Assembly (NCBI RefSeq): GCF_030272615.1
Contig: NC_081412.1
Coordinates: forward strand, 98,953,796 to 99,017,795
DNA: 64,000 nucleotides
Origin: Cryptomeria japonica
Lineage: Eukaryota > Streptophyta > Pinopsida > Cupressales > Cupressaceae
Reading direction: 5' to 3'
Shown here: positions 43,511-55,663 of the stretch, piece after piece
Layout: each line of letters begins with the position of its first letter
How positions within the stretch are numbered: the first letter of the stretch is position 1
Position numbers and translations under genes: made by a program
The notes under the pieces: model-generated
The model's database searches: none
Told to the model about the DNA's origin: nothing
The model's input: only the letters and a program-made list of their open reading frames with translations

Positions 43511-44480
43511 TCAACATGTTTAGGAGGGACAACTTTAACAATATCAAGAGAAAGTGGGCTCACAACATCAAATGTGGGCACACTAAACTTGGATTGACTC
43601 ATAGAAGAGATTTGTTGTTGTAATGAAGACACAATTTGAGCAAGGTTATTAATGGTTTCTTTGGTTGAAAAATTTATCTTAGACATGTTGGATTGAGAAG
43701 GTGGTGTGATGTTATTGAAAGAAGGCATTGATTGAGAATAGGGTGGTGGAACACTATGGTAATTAGGCATAGGTGATGATTGAGTAGGAAATGGGACACT
43801 AAAAGGAGGAGTAAAATGATTGAACGAATTGCCCCCTTGTGTCACATTGATTGATTGAGAGACAATAAGAATACTCATTGAAGGCATAGATAAAGATGGA
43901 GGATTGAATGAAGAAGAGGGATTGCCCCCATGACTAATGGTTGTAGGTATGACATTTTGAGTTGAAGTAGCCATGATGTTTGAAGTGAAAGTAGGAATAC
44001 TAGCCATATAAGTGTTCAAAGGAATAGAATAATTGATTTGTGTAGAAGGTTGTGAATAACCTAAGTTCTCAACTCAACTCTTCATAGGCATAATATTAGA
44101 ATCAACAATGTGAGCAATACCACACAATATATCAATTCATTTCTTATCACTTTGAATCGTGCATTTTAGGCCTTCAATTAATGGAAGAGCTTCACTATTA
44201 GGATATTCTTGGGACATCCATTGTTGGAAATTGTCAAATTGATTGTTCAATTTTGAAAGTTGATCCATGGAAACTCTAGTCAAAGCTTCTTCTTCATCAT
44301 GAGAATCATCAATTGCGTGGATAGAGCTGTTATTAGGATGGAAGAATTATCAATATCCTCATTGTAGATGTCACCCAAATTAGGCTCCATCTCTTCACTA
44401 ATTAAACCATGGGAAGCCTTAATTCTAATGCTTCGTCTAACATGAATAGTATAGGTAAGACTATAGTTGTAAAACTCATG
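43511..44480 (-). pseudogene. family 1 Gag N-terminal half, element C
   Basis: The equivalent ATG is at 44478-44480. A one-base loss soon after it shifts to the frame TYTIHVRRSIRIK, then EEMEPNLGDIYNEDID. After further damage, 44019-43511 is open with MASIPTFTSNIMATSTQ, SMPNYHSVPPPYSQS, ETINNLAQIVSSLQQQISSM and KFSVPTFDVVSPLSLDIV. It ends at KHVEV where element D interrupts. It supplies the codon (TCA) that is TAA at 9185 in element A. Confidence 0.8.
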
Positions 44481-45475
44481 CACTAGACGAAAAATTTAAA
44501 ATTTGAATTTGAATATTAAATTTTGGGAACAAAGTTTGCAAAATTGAATAATGCAAAATTCAAGAAAATGATGATTATACAATTCGAACTTTGTGGAAAG
44601 AATAAATGACACAATCTCCAAGAAATATTTATAATTAATAAAAAGAGATTGAAATTTAAAATTAGGGCCAATAGGATACCACTTAATTTCAAATTTAAAA
44701 TTGACAAAATTAAGATCTTAAAATTAGGGTAGATTATAATTAACACTTAATTTTAAATGTTTCCTTGAAATTTGCAATGTTGAAATGGGGAAGTATTTTC
44801 CATTTTAGAGGGATCAAAATTTGACAAAATCGGCCAATTTTCTGGATTTAAGTAATTAAATACAGTCATAATAGTCTCCCAAAATTTCGGGAAAAAAGCC
44901 AAGGACCATGCGTAAGTTATGCACGGTCCTCCAAACTTTTTTGAAAATTTTCAGGGATGAAAGCTATGATGATTTTAGAGCTAACCCCCAAAAATTGATT
45001 GGTTTTACGATCTCTAGATAGGTGATATTAAGGTTTGAATGTTGAAATAGGACCCTATTAGGGTTTTGAAAAAGATTAAAAAAAATTGAATTGCAATTTT
45101 GAAAAAGGTCAAACCTAATGGTTAGGGCCACCTTAAATAATATTTAGAAAATTGAAATTGTTTGAAATTGATTGAAATTTGCACAAAATCCTATTAAATT
45201 TGAAAATTAGGGTTTTAGGACCTAACCACTGAATTTTGAAAATTTAAATTTTGTGAAAAGGAAGGAAATTGAAAATTTGAATTTTAGGCAAGAAGACAAG
45301 TCTAAAAACAATCACAAATCTGAAAATTAAATGTAAATGGACAAATTTTGCACAAGTTCAAGTTGATGTTTGAAAATTAGGGTTTTGACAATTAACCACT
45401 TAATTTTGTAAATTGCAAGAATATTAAATTTGTAAATGAAAAGTATGCAATAATTTTCAATGTAAATCATGTAAG
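44481..45475 (-). other. leader of element C
   Basis: AT-rich untranslated region homologous to 7555-8719, with many gaaatt/aaattt words. It contains one strong hairpin motif (44903-44929). There is no conserved frame, which argues against the 260-codon frame in the leader of A being a gene. Confidence 0.65.
44903..44929 (-). other. family 1 hairpin motif, leader copy in element C
   Basis: A 27-base near-perfect inverted repeat: arms GGACCRTGC and GCAYGGTCC around a TAA-TTA core. It is the counterpart of the leader motifs of element A. Confidence 0.65.
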
Positions 45476-45490
45476 ACGTCGGGTTCACCA
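45476..45490 (-). other. tRNA-Trp primer binding site, element C
   Basis: The minus strand reads TGGTGAACCCGACGT two bases after the LTR end, 15 bases matching the site of element A; the next bases differ. Confidence 0.7.
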
Positions 45491-45492
45491 AA

Positions 45493-46733
45493 TGTAATAT
45501 GGTGAAAAATGATGAGGGGAGATCAAGTGCAAAGCTTCACTCCCTTCAAAAGAGGAATGAAAGTTTCACAAAAGATTCCTGTCAATTTTTCACATATTAC
45601 ATTCAAAAGAGGGGTTGAATTCACTAGATCCAATCCCCAATGGTAGGAGATTGAATGCTAAGTCAATTGCAGTAAATTTGGAAAGTATTAGGAAAGTAAA
45701 TTGACCCTCATTTGTAATAGACTAGTTGAATTAAGCAAATTGAGACTAAGTGCAGAAATGACAAAGAAACAATTATATCTTGAGATAGAGATGTGGGATG
45801 AGGTCGTGCACCTGGAATTAGCAGTAGAATGGCGAGACGAAGCTTCCCTACAAATATGAGAAAAATTTGCAGGGACCGTGCGTAAGTTATGCACAGTCCT
45901 CCGAAAAATTTGCGCGCCGAAAAGAGTTTTTCTATCTCAGAAAAATAAAGCCTAAACCTACAATTACAACCACACACCTACAACCTACACACAAAAAAGA
46001 GAGGAAAATGTTTTTTGGGATTAGGGATTTGCCTTCAGGTCAAACCCTGTTTTGGAATTAACCAAGTGGTTATAAAGTGCTGCAAGTAAATGAAAGGAAA
46101 TGTTTGAAATAAAATCCACCTCAAGAAGGGGATGCAATTGAGATGTTGATACCTTTGTAGATGAATTTGATTGAATGGATATGTGAAATAGGATGTCTTG
46201 AATGTTAATAGATATATTTTCTTCAATGGTTGAATCCTTGTCTTGAATGCAATACCTAACCTTGAAAGGAGACTTGAAATGCTCAATACTTGAATGGATG
46301 TTTTAATGCTTGATGCTTGATGATAATGTCGCCTTGTAATTTTTCCTTATGATCCACCTTATTTTCACTTATGATCAACTTATGCAAATAGGAAGGGAAG
46401 TTCTCCTTATATACTTGCCAATTAGGTGTGTTTAGGTAATTTCTTGTCTTAAGCCGACATAGGAAAACCTTTTCCCACTCAGTAATTGATAAGCCCAATG
46501 CAAGGGGGGATCAAAGGCAGCCCAAATAGGGCCAAGATAAGGGCACCACACCCCTATCCTGCCCTGATTTAGGACAGGCAACAACAAAAAGGCAATGCAA
46601 AATGATGAAAAATGCAAGTTTTTGATGTCATGAGCATGTTTTGGGTCTCCGATTAGGTTTAGGGATTCGTCTGCTAATGCAAAGATCCAAATGCGATCGA
46701 AAATTACAAGGGCCACTATTTTATGACGCTACA
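45493..46733 (-). repeat. 5' LTR of element C (1241 bp)
   Basis: On the minus strand it starts TGTAGCGTCA and ends CATATTACA. It is homologous along its length to the LTR of A (shared cttggttaattccaaaac, gtgtgtaggttg and ctgctaattccagg words) but strongly diverged. It carries the hairpin motif at 45873-45899 (U5), at the position equivalent to 7134-7163. Confidence 0.8.
45873..45899 (-). other. family 1 hairpin motif, U5 copy in element C
   Basis: 27-base inverted repeat like 44903-44929 (GGACTGTGCATAA / TTACGCACGGTCC on the minus strand), inside the LTR just as in element A. Confidence 0.6.
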
Positions 46734-46890
46734 GAATCCCACTATGGTTTTTCCCTTAACCAGGTTTCCACATAAAAATCTTGGTGTTATGGTGTTGCTG
46801 ATCTTTGCTTTGTGTTTCTGCACTTTAATTTCCTTCATATGAATTAAATGGTTTAAAGGTCAAATTGTCAAAGTAAAAAATTGTAAAACA
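46734..46890 (+). mobile_element. possible copia LTR scrap
   Basis: tatggtttttcccttaacc and ggtttccacataaaaatctt, then ggtgtt, resemble the U5 wording common in plant Ty1/copia LTRs on the plus strand. It is short, lies between C and F, and no other part of such an element is present. Confidence 0.35.
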
Positions 46891-46899
46891 CTATTTCAC

Positions 46900-48620
46900 C
46901 CCTACCTCTTAGTGTTCCTTGATTCCAAAAAATTGTTGGTAAGCTCAAGTGGAATGGCGTTGTCATAGAGGTAAGTAAAAATATTGTCATACCAGGGGAG
47001 ATCGAGACTGACAACACATATCATTTCTACAAGAGAGATATTTTATGTAGGGACCAAAAGATTATCCACCAAGAACTCACACCGGGTGTCATTTTGTGGC
47101 ATGTCGATTAAGGAAGGAATGGTAACAATAGCATCTACAACTTGATTATTCTCTCATAGAATCTATTCAAAGACTATCTCTACAAAGTATTATTTGAAAT
47201 CATCCACCATTTTTTTGTATGGTATTTATTTTTATCCTTAGTCTAGTAACCATCATTTGCTTGGCAAATCACAAGTTGAGAGTCTCCAAAAATGTGATGT
47301 TCTTGGATCTTCCACTAAACTGCAATTCATAGTCTTGTTGTTAATACCTCATCCTCTGTTATGTTATTTTTGCAAGGGAATGATAATCGATATGATTTAG
47401 GAATAGAATAACTTTTATGTCCACATATTCGATATCAAATTTTCTCAACATCATGACCCATTTAGCCAGTCTGCCTGTAAGAGTGGCCTTGTTGAGTAGG
47501 TATTTTAGTGGGTTAATTCTTGCAACAAGCTTTGTTTTATGAGTTAGCATGTATGGACGCAATTTATGTGAAGCAAAAACCACGACAAGACACACATGCT
47601 CAATTGGAGTGTAGTTAAGCTCATAACCAACCAATGTGTGACTGATGTAGTAGATATCTTGTTCTTTACCATCATGATCTTGTCGTGCCAAGAGTGCCCC
47701 TAGTGTTGTTGGTGTAGCTCATATGTAAAGTAACAAGGGTTTTCCTTGAATAGGTGGTGTCAAGACTCGTAGATTTAGGAGATAGTCTTTGATAATTTGG
47801 AAGGCTTGTTGACACTTGTCATCCCATTTAAACTTGATATTATTGTGAAGTAGATGCTGAAAAGGATGACATTTATCTGTGAGTTATGTTATGAATCTGC
47901 GGATTGATTGGAGTCTTCCTTGCAAAGACTAGATTGATTGATGTTCTTAGGAGGTAGAATTTTTAAGATGGCTCTAACTTTTGTTAGATCTGCTTCAATA
48001 CCTCATTGTGATACAGTGTATCCTAGGAGTTTCCAAAAGGTCACCCCAAAGACACACTTCTTAGGATTTAATCTAACGTGGTACTTTTCCAAGCGATAAA
48101 AAATTATTGATAAAATGCCCAAATGCTCTTCCCTTATAACTGATTTGCCCAAGTGATCATCCACTTAGTCTTCCATAGTGACATGCATAAGATCATGAAA
48201 AATTATTGTCATGGCTCTCTAATATGTTGTACCTACATTCTTTAATCCAAAGGGCATGCCACTCCAACAATAATTACCCCAAGGACATGTAAATGTTGTC
48301 TTGTGTTGATCTTTTGGTGCTATCTTAATTTGATTGTATCAAGAAAATCCATCCATAAGTGACATCATTGCATGGCCTACTTTGAGATCAACAATAAATC
48401 AATGTTTGGCAATGGAAAATCATCTTTGGGACAAGCCTTGTTAATATCTCTAAAGTCAATACATATCCTGATGCTATTGTCTAGTTTGCTGATAGATATA
48501 AGATTAGAAATCCATTCAGGATAATCAATTGGTCTGATCAAGCCAATATCTAATAACTTTTCAAGTTCAACTTTTACTAATAGTGCCACCTATGGATGCA
48601 TCTTGTGAAGTTTCAATTTA
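46900..48620 (-). pseudogene. element F reverse transcriptase and dual RNase H, decayed
   Basis: RT: EKLLDIGLIRPIDYPEWISN, ICIDFRDINKACPKDDFPLP (48589-48377), CPWGNYCWSGMPFGLKN (about 48270), then the active site, where YVDD is now stop-VDD (TAA at 48165-48167), followed by LEKYHVRLNPKKCVFGV. RNase H: ALLARQDHDGKEQDIYYISH, LVGYELNYTPIEHVCL, RLAKWVMMLRKFDIEY (47720-47390). A second, archaeal-type RNase H remnant follows (FGDSQLVIC, then NDGY.TKDKN). The enzyme would copy retroelement RNA in the particle. Several stops and lost segments make it inactive. No integrase follows. Confidence 0.8.
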
Positions 48621-48829
48621 ACCGGTTTAACACCTAGAGTAATTGTCAAGTGATGCATAACTAAATCAAGATCTAATCTAGACATATTTGCGTATGACCA
48701 TGCAAAATTGATCTGTCTTTTTGTGAAGAACTCTGTGAACTTTGGTCTCTTGATTTCTGTCAAATATTATGCAAGAAAGATGTTGTGTGGTACCTCCTTC
48801 GTTCCATCTTTGTCTTGATGGTTTCTTCA

Positions 48830-50033
48830 ATCAACTTAGATGATTTTTTTTCATATGATGCCATTGGGGAGTGTCAAACCTTTCATCCTCAAGTGCCTTA
48901 GAGAGGTTTTCACCATCAGATGTGTCCTTTCTTTTTATTCTTTTGGTTTGAGAAAGCGCCATAATGTGGTTTTCACTAAAAGACCCATTATTTGATTTGA
49001 TTTTTATATTTTTGTGATGGGAAGGTTTGACACCCTCTCTAAAATATGCCATGTTGTTGAGTTCAATGATGTATCCTACTTTATTATCCCCAAAAGGAAG
49101 ATCATCTCTTATGTCAAGGTAGTCAATGAAGGCCTCATCATTTTGTAATGTCTCAAGGTGTGGAGGCCCTTGTTGGTCCTATTCGATGAGTTGTGGTTGG
49201 ATGAGAGGAAGGCCATTAATATGTTCAAAATCGACAGGTGTTTGGGTAAAGACATAATAATCTTCAGGTATTTCAATGCAGTCATCAGGGTCATCGCTAG
49301 TACTCTCCTCATCAGTATCAATTGTGAATGAATCTAAATCGATATCACTAGAAGGACACTTAGTAATGAGAGTTATCACTTTTCACGGTTTTGGCCTAGA
49401 GGTTTGAGATGTAGAGGCTTTGGGATCCCAAAATGTTTTTTCTAGGATTCTGCACTATCTTGCTTTTCTTGAGATGTAGAACTAGATGATGATGCTTGAC
49501 CAACTCTAAATATCTTTCTAAATTTCTCTTCTTCAATGGGTTCCCCTAGTTCTTTGAAAGTGTTTGTAAGCTCATAGTCATTGGATGACTTGTCTGAACC
49601 GCATTCCCATTCCTTTGAGTTTGTGGAATAGCACTTCCCTTGTTGTTGGTCATGAGTGATTTGTAATGTTACTTGGGAATCAAGACCACATAATCTCAAT
49701 GGTGCAAAACCAAGTCCTTTTTTGCATTGTTTTTTTGGGTACTAATTTAGGTTTCAACTATTCAACAATACATTTTTTTTGTAAGCCAAGAGGACCTTTT
49801 CCATCATATCCCATCTTTTATAAGAAATTAAATCATTTTCCATAGTTTTCACATGGTATTATGATATGGTCTTGATTTGATTCTCTTTTGGGTTCCCTAT
49901 AAAGCATTTTGTAAACATCCTCTTCTTCCACTTCACCCCATCTCCTAAAAGTGGTGGGATCCCATTTTATGATAATTGTGGATACTTGCTTTGAAGGATT
50001 TGGTCGTCCATAGTTCTTGGGAGAGTCTATCAA
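48830..50033 (-). pseudogene. element F protease-RT spacer frames
   Basis: Frames at 50033-49833 (IIIKWDPTTFRRWGEVEEED), 49699-49442, 49379-49109 (SSDIDLDSFTIDTDEESTSD) and 49052-48831 are acidic and low in complexity, with no catalytic motif. They join protease to RT, as in other Tat-type polyproteins. The frame shifts at least three times. Confidence 0.5.
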
Positions 50034-50204
50034 TTATCTTAAATACATGGTTTGGTTCAAGTTATATTCTCCCATGTCTTTGCCCTTGAACTTTCCTTTA
50101 AGCTTTACCTGCTTTGATATGGAATATTTTAAAGATTCTGGATCAACATATGATGAAGATGGGATAGCCTCTCAATTGAATGGGACTATTGTTCCAGGCC
50201 TTGT

Positions 50205-50570
50205 TCAAACATTTTTGCAATATATGTATGGATTTGAGTCTCCTTTGACTGTCACTTCAATTCTTTTATGTGGGAATTTAATGTATTTGTGATATTTCAG
50301 AGGCACTTCTCTCATTTCATGTATCCCTGGATGTCCCAAAAGTATATTATATGTGAGATCAAGATTAAGGACTTGGAAAACCACATCCTTTGTTATTGGC
50401 CCAACACTTAGAGGTAGGGTGACCGTTCCTTTTGAGGAACGTTCTTCATCCTCATATGCCTTTACGATGATCTTGTTTATTGAATCCATAGTGTTTTCAA
50501 AATATCCCAATTGTAAGATAGTTTTCAATGTAAAAATATTGAGACTTGCTCCTCCATTGATCAAGACTTA
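50205..50570 (-). pseudogene. element F aspartic protease, catalytic Asp lost
   Basis: VLINGGASLNIFTLKTILQL opens the domain, followed by IIVKAYEDEERSSKGTVTLP, FQVLNLDLTYNILLGHPGI and the tail KYIKFPHKRIEVTVKGD. Tat-type proteases have IDGGA here; codon AAT (att at 50556-50558) gives Asn for the catalytic Asp, a single G-to-A change on this strand. Confidence 0.75.
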
Positions 50571-51099
50571 TTTTATGCAGTTTTTGTGGATGAAAGATTC
50601 AATGTGAAGTGGTGCATTGTGTGGTTGAAATGAAGATGCATCATCGACTTCAGTGAATGTAAGGCAATATGGAGTGGAAAGGTATCCCACCATGGCTTGA
50701 AATTTGTCCATGTTCAGATTAGTAGGAACAAATGTCTCTCTCAAGAATTTGTCTAAGATAGCCTTATGTGAGGGTAAAATACGCAAAAGCTCAAGGATGG
50801 AGATAAGGGCGGGTGTCTTCCCTAATTGGTCTACAAGGTCATACTCATTCTTCGTAGATGATGAGGTTGTTGTCTTGGATGAAACATCTTGTAAGGTAAC
50901 TTTACCCCTTCAAGTTGTGAAATTCCATTTGAGTGTTTTGTCATTAGATGATGGTCCAAAGCCTTCCAAAATAACTTTACCCCTTCCAGTAGAACCTTCG
51001 GGGGGTTTTATCCTTGATAATTATGGTAGACACATGGTTGTCCATTTCTGAAATATGATTGATGGTATAATCATGGGATGCAGTAGTGTAATTGACATT

Positions 51100-52459
51100 T
51101 TTATTTTTCTTAGAGGCTTTTACATTAGCATGCTTTGAGAATGGTTCCTTAAACATCTCATATTATTCATTGGAACTGTGATCGTCAACTTCTATTGCGC
51201 CATTGTCAATAAGGTCTTGGATGAGATTCTTCAATCTGTGAAAATTTCTAGTCTTATTTTCTTTGCTCTTGTGATAATCACAAAAAATCATCTTCATTCC
51301 ACCATGTAGGTTTCACCTTAGGTTCAAATGGTTGATTGTCTAGCAATGTAATAAGCTCATTTGCAACCAACTTCTTCAATGCAATTTTAATTGGTTCTCC
51401 CTATGGAGTGTATTTCCTTGGAGGTTTTGGTGGCCTTTGAGCATTTACTTGATTATAGGAATTGGATGAGCTTTCATTGTGAAAATTTAACTTTGGTTTT
51501 ACCATATTTGAGTCTACTACCCCATCATTAATGGTATTCTTGTTTTTGTTCCAAAATCAGGGCTTGTCTTTCCCATTAGAATCATCTTTATTATCCTTAA
51601 ATAGTTTAATGGTACCTTGCTCAATGATGACTTTCTCAATTGCTAAAACCTTTTCAATGAGCTCCTTAAAGGTACATAAACAAGCATTTCTAAGTTCATA
51701 TCTAATATCTTTATTCACATTCTGAGTGAACATTTCAACCATTTATTTTTGTGGAATATCACAAGAGCAACGACTAGGTAAACTTCTCCATTGTTGTAAG
51801 AATGATGTAAAGGATTCCCCATCTTTCTGTGTGGTATTACATAAGGTAGTCATTGACTCATTTGCTTCAATGTTGTATGAGAAGTGTTGTATAAAATCTT
51901 CTACTAGTTCACCCCATGACTTGAGCTAGGGCAGAAGTTGTGAAAACCATTCCATGACTTGTCCACCTAAACTTTGTGGAAATAATCTTATTAAATAGGA
52001 TTCCTCTCTTTCTACCTCTATGCAAGTTGTGAAAAAATCTGTAATGTGTGCCTTGGGATCTCTCTTTCCTCTATACATGTCAAAATTTGGTGTCATGAAA
52101 TGAGGAGGAAAAGGAGGCATTGGTATGCCTTTGTCAAATGGATAAGGAGATTTGTCATTGATTGTTTAGTACTTTGTTGGTGTTTTCATACTTGTCATTT
52201 GTTGTTTCAAATCCTTAATCTATTGTTGAAAGTTATTTCTAGTTGGTGCTTTCTCTCTTTGAGGTATTCCCATGCTCGAGTCACTAGGTGGAGGAGGAAT
52301 GTAATGCAGGTAGGGATGATACTGATCATATATATGCTCATATGGAGGAGGGACATTATTGTTTCTATTGTATGGGCTACTTAGTATGATATTATAATGA
52401 GGAGCAGTAGGCCTAGGATGATTATATGTGTCATGACCATGAGGATGAGAGGTATTATA
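51100..52459 (-). pseudogene. element F Gag, C-terminal two-thirds
   Basis: It continues the Gag of 61413-60808 on the far side of element G. NTSHPHGHDTYNHPRP and a Pro/Tyr-rich linker come first, then the Gag core (MYRGKRDPKAHITDFFTTC, YLIRLFPQSLGGQVMEWFSQ at 52060-51930; FTQNVNKDIRYELRNAC at 51725), and a degraded knuckle (CDYHKSKENKTRNFHRLKN, about 51290) in which the Gly-His...Cys residues are lost. Stops separate the blocks. Confidence 0.78.
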
Positions 52460-52464
52460 AGTAT
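52458..52464. other. target site duplication, left side of element G
   Basis: AGTAT at 52460-52464 directly precedes the LTR start TGAAAAGGGG. The same five bases follow the right LTR at 60803-60807. Confidence 0.85.
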
Positions 52465-53743
52465 TGAAAAGGGGAAAAAGACCGAGAAGGGACAAAGGAG
52501 GTTAGAATGCAAAGAAATCAAACAAGACACAATACAAATGCAAATAACCAAATTTATACCTTGTCTTTCACCTCTCCCTCAGATTGAACTTGATGAAGTG
52601 AAGGCACCCCTTTTGATGCTCCACTTGATTTTCTCCTTGCTTGATGTGGATGTGGATTTCTCTCCTTTTCTCAAAAAGATTAGGATTTGATAGGATTTGT
52701 ATTTGAGTTTGGGATTATGAAGGATTTGTATTTGAGTTTGGGATTATGAAGGATTTAGATAGATTTAGATTATAAAATTGAAGGATTATGAGGGTATTAT
52801 GATGATATGATAGGAAGAAGATAGAAGAGAAATGGGAAGCATAAGGATAGAAGAATGGAAGACTTATTGATTTGAGAAGGAAAGATGCTCCAATATATAG
52901 ATTGGAGGAGGCCAATGGAGGACCAAGATTGATCTGATCATGAAGGGCGAAGATTGATCCAAGATAGTGGACATGGATCAAGGATGCCTTGGGAGAATAA
53001 AGAGGAATATAAAATTCCTTGGGGAAAGGGGAGAGGAATTAAAAATTCTAAAATAAATGATGCATAGGGAGATTCAAAGAAATTTGAATTTCTTTGAGAG
53101 GTTCAATGTTGATGTGACATGAGTGGGAATTTAAAAATTGGAGAATAGTGGTAAGTGGGATTATGAGAGATTCTAGAAGAATTAATTAGGTTAAGTGGGG
53201 GTTAGGAAAAGTGATTTGTAGGAATCACATGACTAGGTTAATTAATTAAAATTAATTAACTAAGTGGGTTTAGAGGAAATAATTATTGGAGGGACTTTAA
53301 AAAAAAAAAATGCCTGGTAAACATTTTAACGTGACCAACGATGTTGGCATGACACGCCCTCCTGCTCCACGTGAAACACTTTTAGACCCGGAGCTATGAA
53401 TCGGTGAGGCCACAACCGAGGGACCTTATCCCACACTTCACTTGTTCAAACCCATGAGCACAATGACCCAATGAAGACACAATGGCCTAGCAGGGGTTTG
53501 AACCTTGGTGGCCGCTTCACCAATGAAGTGTTTTCACCGTGACACTACATGTCTGAAGATAATTATTGGAGGGACTTTAGAAGAATAGGGGAATAATTAA
53601 TTATTGGATAATACTGATAGGATTAATTGAATTAGATTTAATTAACACTGTGAAGAATAAGAATAACACACAATTAAATCTATTAATTATGTTGACTAGC
53701 TTAAATTGATTAATTATTGATTTAATTAATTGAGGTGTCTACA
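52465..53743 (-). repeat. 3' LTR of element G (left), with SINE insertion
   Basis: On the minus strand it starts TGTAGACACC and ends CCCCTTTTCA. Without the SINE and its duplication it is about 1.0 kb and closely matches 59846-60802. A local 29-bp duplication (ggatttgtatttgagtttgg, from 52693 and 52722) is absent from the right LTR. A TATA-like tatata lies near 52895. Confidence 0.9.
53279..53579 (-). mobile_element. poly-T-ended SINE with 21-bp target duplication
   Basis: 53300-53558 is absent from the other LTR of G and is flanked by ataattattggagggacttta on both sides (53279-53299, 53559-53579). Read on the minus strand it starts near TTCAGACATGTAGTG, has a B-box GGTTCAAACC (53495-53504) about 55 bases in, with an A-box-like TAGTGTCACGG upstream, and ends in a run of T. 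This is a tRNA-derived SINE; the T tail is like that of rice p-SINE1-type elements. Confidence 0.82.
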
Positions 53744-53757
53744 TTTTGCCCCTCTTT
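53744..53757 (-). other. polypurine tract of element G
   Basis: Minus strand AAAGAGGGGCAAAA immediately upstream of the LTR start TGTAGACACC. Confidence 0.7.
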
Positions 53758-55650
53758 GATATAGCAACATGAAGTGATGTTATATCAAAGAAGAATAAAA
53801 CATAGTGGAAGGAAAGGATAAGGACTAGTAGCATGATGCCCCAATCATAAGATGAGGAAGAACAATGAGGAGGAGGGATGATGAGGAAGTAGTTGTATGC
53901 CCCCTCGAGAGGACATGCGGGTTCGAAGAACACGACTGTGCTCTCAAAATGGATGTGAAGACTAGGTTATGAAAGGATGAAGATGATGAAAGAGGGAATA
54001 AATTAATGGATTGGAGTCTTGTGAATGAAATGAGACAAAGAATGATAAATGGATTGGATTTCTTGTTGAGCAAATATAGAGAGAAAACCTAGGTTTGATA
54101 TTGCCATGGATAGTCTACACCACTGATTATATGAAGCATGGATTGACGCTTAGACAAACAGGAATATCTTGAACACAACCATGCAAGTGTTGATAAACAC
54201 TAATGCAGGGTTGCTGGTTCATACAATAAAGACCCTCAAACATGCCATGCCATGAAAAATATGCCCCATTACCAAGCCGAGACATACCAAGATATAGGAT
54301 GATCAAGGTAGTCCTGAACAAGTATAGTCCTGAGACACAAGATGAATATTAAAATGAAAAGTTAAAGCATGAAAACAACATGCACATGACCAATTGACAT
54401 CTCTTGCCAAGAGTAGGACATGGATTTGGATAAACTATCAAACTAGGGAAGGATGCATCCCGATGGGCAGGTGATGGATTTGGATACAAGTTGATGATTG
54501 GAAAAAGGCAAGTTGGATGTGAAAGGTCTACAGATGAGAGGATTGTTGTTTGGATTTGATTAGCACTATATGGATGGGTGTCTAGATTAGGCACAAGTTA
54601 GTGTTAACTTAGGTAGATGGGAAAATCTCAGTTTGATGGATTGGATAGGATGGAAGAATGATAAATGATTAGATAGGATGAAAAAGGGGGATGGATGATT
54701 GAGTAGGATTGGATTGGGGATGGGATTAATGATTGAATTGGAAGAGATGGAGAATATTATTGGATGCGGTAGGATTGGATTAGAAATTGGATAGGATGGG
54801 ATGGATTGGTAGATAGGATTTGATTGACTGGAACCAATGACAAGCGAGAACCAAGGATTGGTAAAAGGATGGATGGATGGATGGAGGGAGATATTATTTG
54901 GATAGGAGACAAATGGATTGAGTGGATGGATATTGATAGGATATGGAGGAATAAAGGATGGAGGGTAGGACGATGGAGACCCAAGGACTATGTTGCAAAG
55001 GAGGTAAATTCCCCACTAAGGGTAGTGGAATGAAGGATAGGAAATATGGTGGATAATAATGTGTGAGGTGGAAAGATAATGTGTAATGGATATAGATGGT
55101 AGAGGTATTAAGGCTTGTGTGCTCCAAAGCATGCATATACATTATTTTGCCTCTATATGATCAAGATAAAAGATAAGAATGAAGGATTGCATTTGGATAG
55201 GATGAGGGATATGAGGTGGAGGATATGGATAGGATAGTCAAGATCAAAGATAGGAAAGGAGGATGGAATTAGATAGGATGCAGATAGAAGATAAGGAATG
55301 TGGATAGTAGGATGACATGGATGAAGCTTGCCCCCAAGTGTAGAGTACTAGAGGATGAGGGGATTATACATGATGCTTGTTTACCAAGTATTCATCATGG
55401 TACTTACCCAAGGAACCACAAGAAGTGGTTTTCACCATTGGATGAAATGATTTTTCTTTACTTTTTTTGATTTTTTGATTTTTTCTTTTTTCTTTATTTT
55501 TGGTATTTTTTCTTGATTTATTAATTTGTTTTTGGGGTTTTTTTTTTTTAAATTTTTGGAATAGTTTGTATGGATAAGGATGTGGATGAGTGGATATGGA
55601 ATATAGTGGATGTGTGAAGGAGGAAGGGAGGACTCAAGAATCTAGTTCCA
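53758..55650. other. interior of element G, purine-rich, no gene
   Basis: The plus strand is strongly purine-biased with recurrent ggatgg/attgga words. Short minus-strand frames (54984-54757, 54594-54349) are Pro/Ser/His-rich low-complexity readings and are not called. A T-rich block is at 55450-55560. Confidence 0.5.
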
Positions 55651-55663
55651 TGGATAGTATCCC

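Larger units (their letters stand above)
43511..46733 (-). mobile_element. element C: 5' part of a family 1 element with 5' LTR
   Basis: Reading leftwards on the minus strand: 5' LTR (46733-45493), Trp primer site (45490-45476), leader (to 44481), then the gag N-terminal half up to the insertion point of D. The gag continues beyond D at 38331. The 3' part and 3' LTR are missing. C is clearly diverged from A but shares LTR start (TGTAGCGTC), primer site, leader hairpins and Gag. Confidence 0.85.

Noticed and set aside
53495-53504. B-box-like GGTTTGAACC as part of a tRNA gene
   Set aside because: No cloverleaf can be drawn around it; the 21-bp flanking duplication shows it belongs to a SINE.
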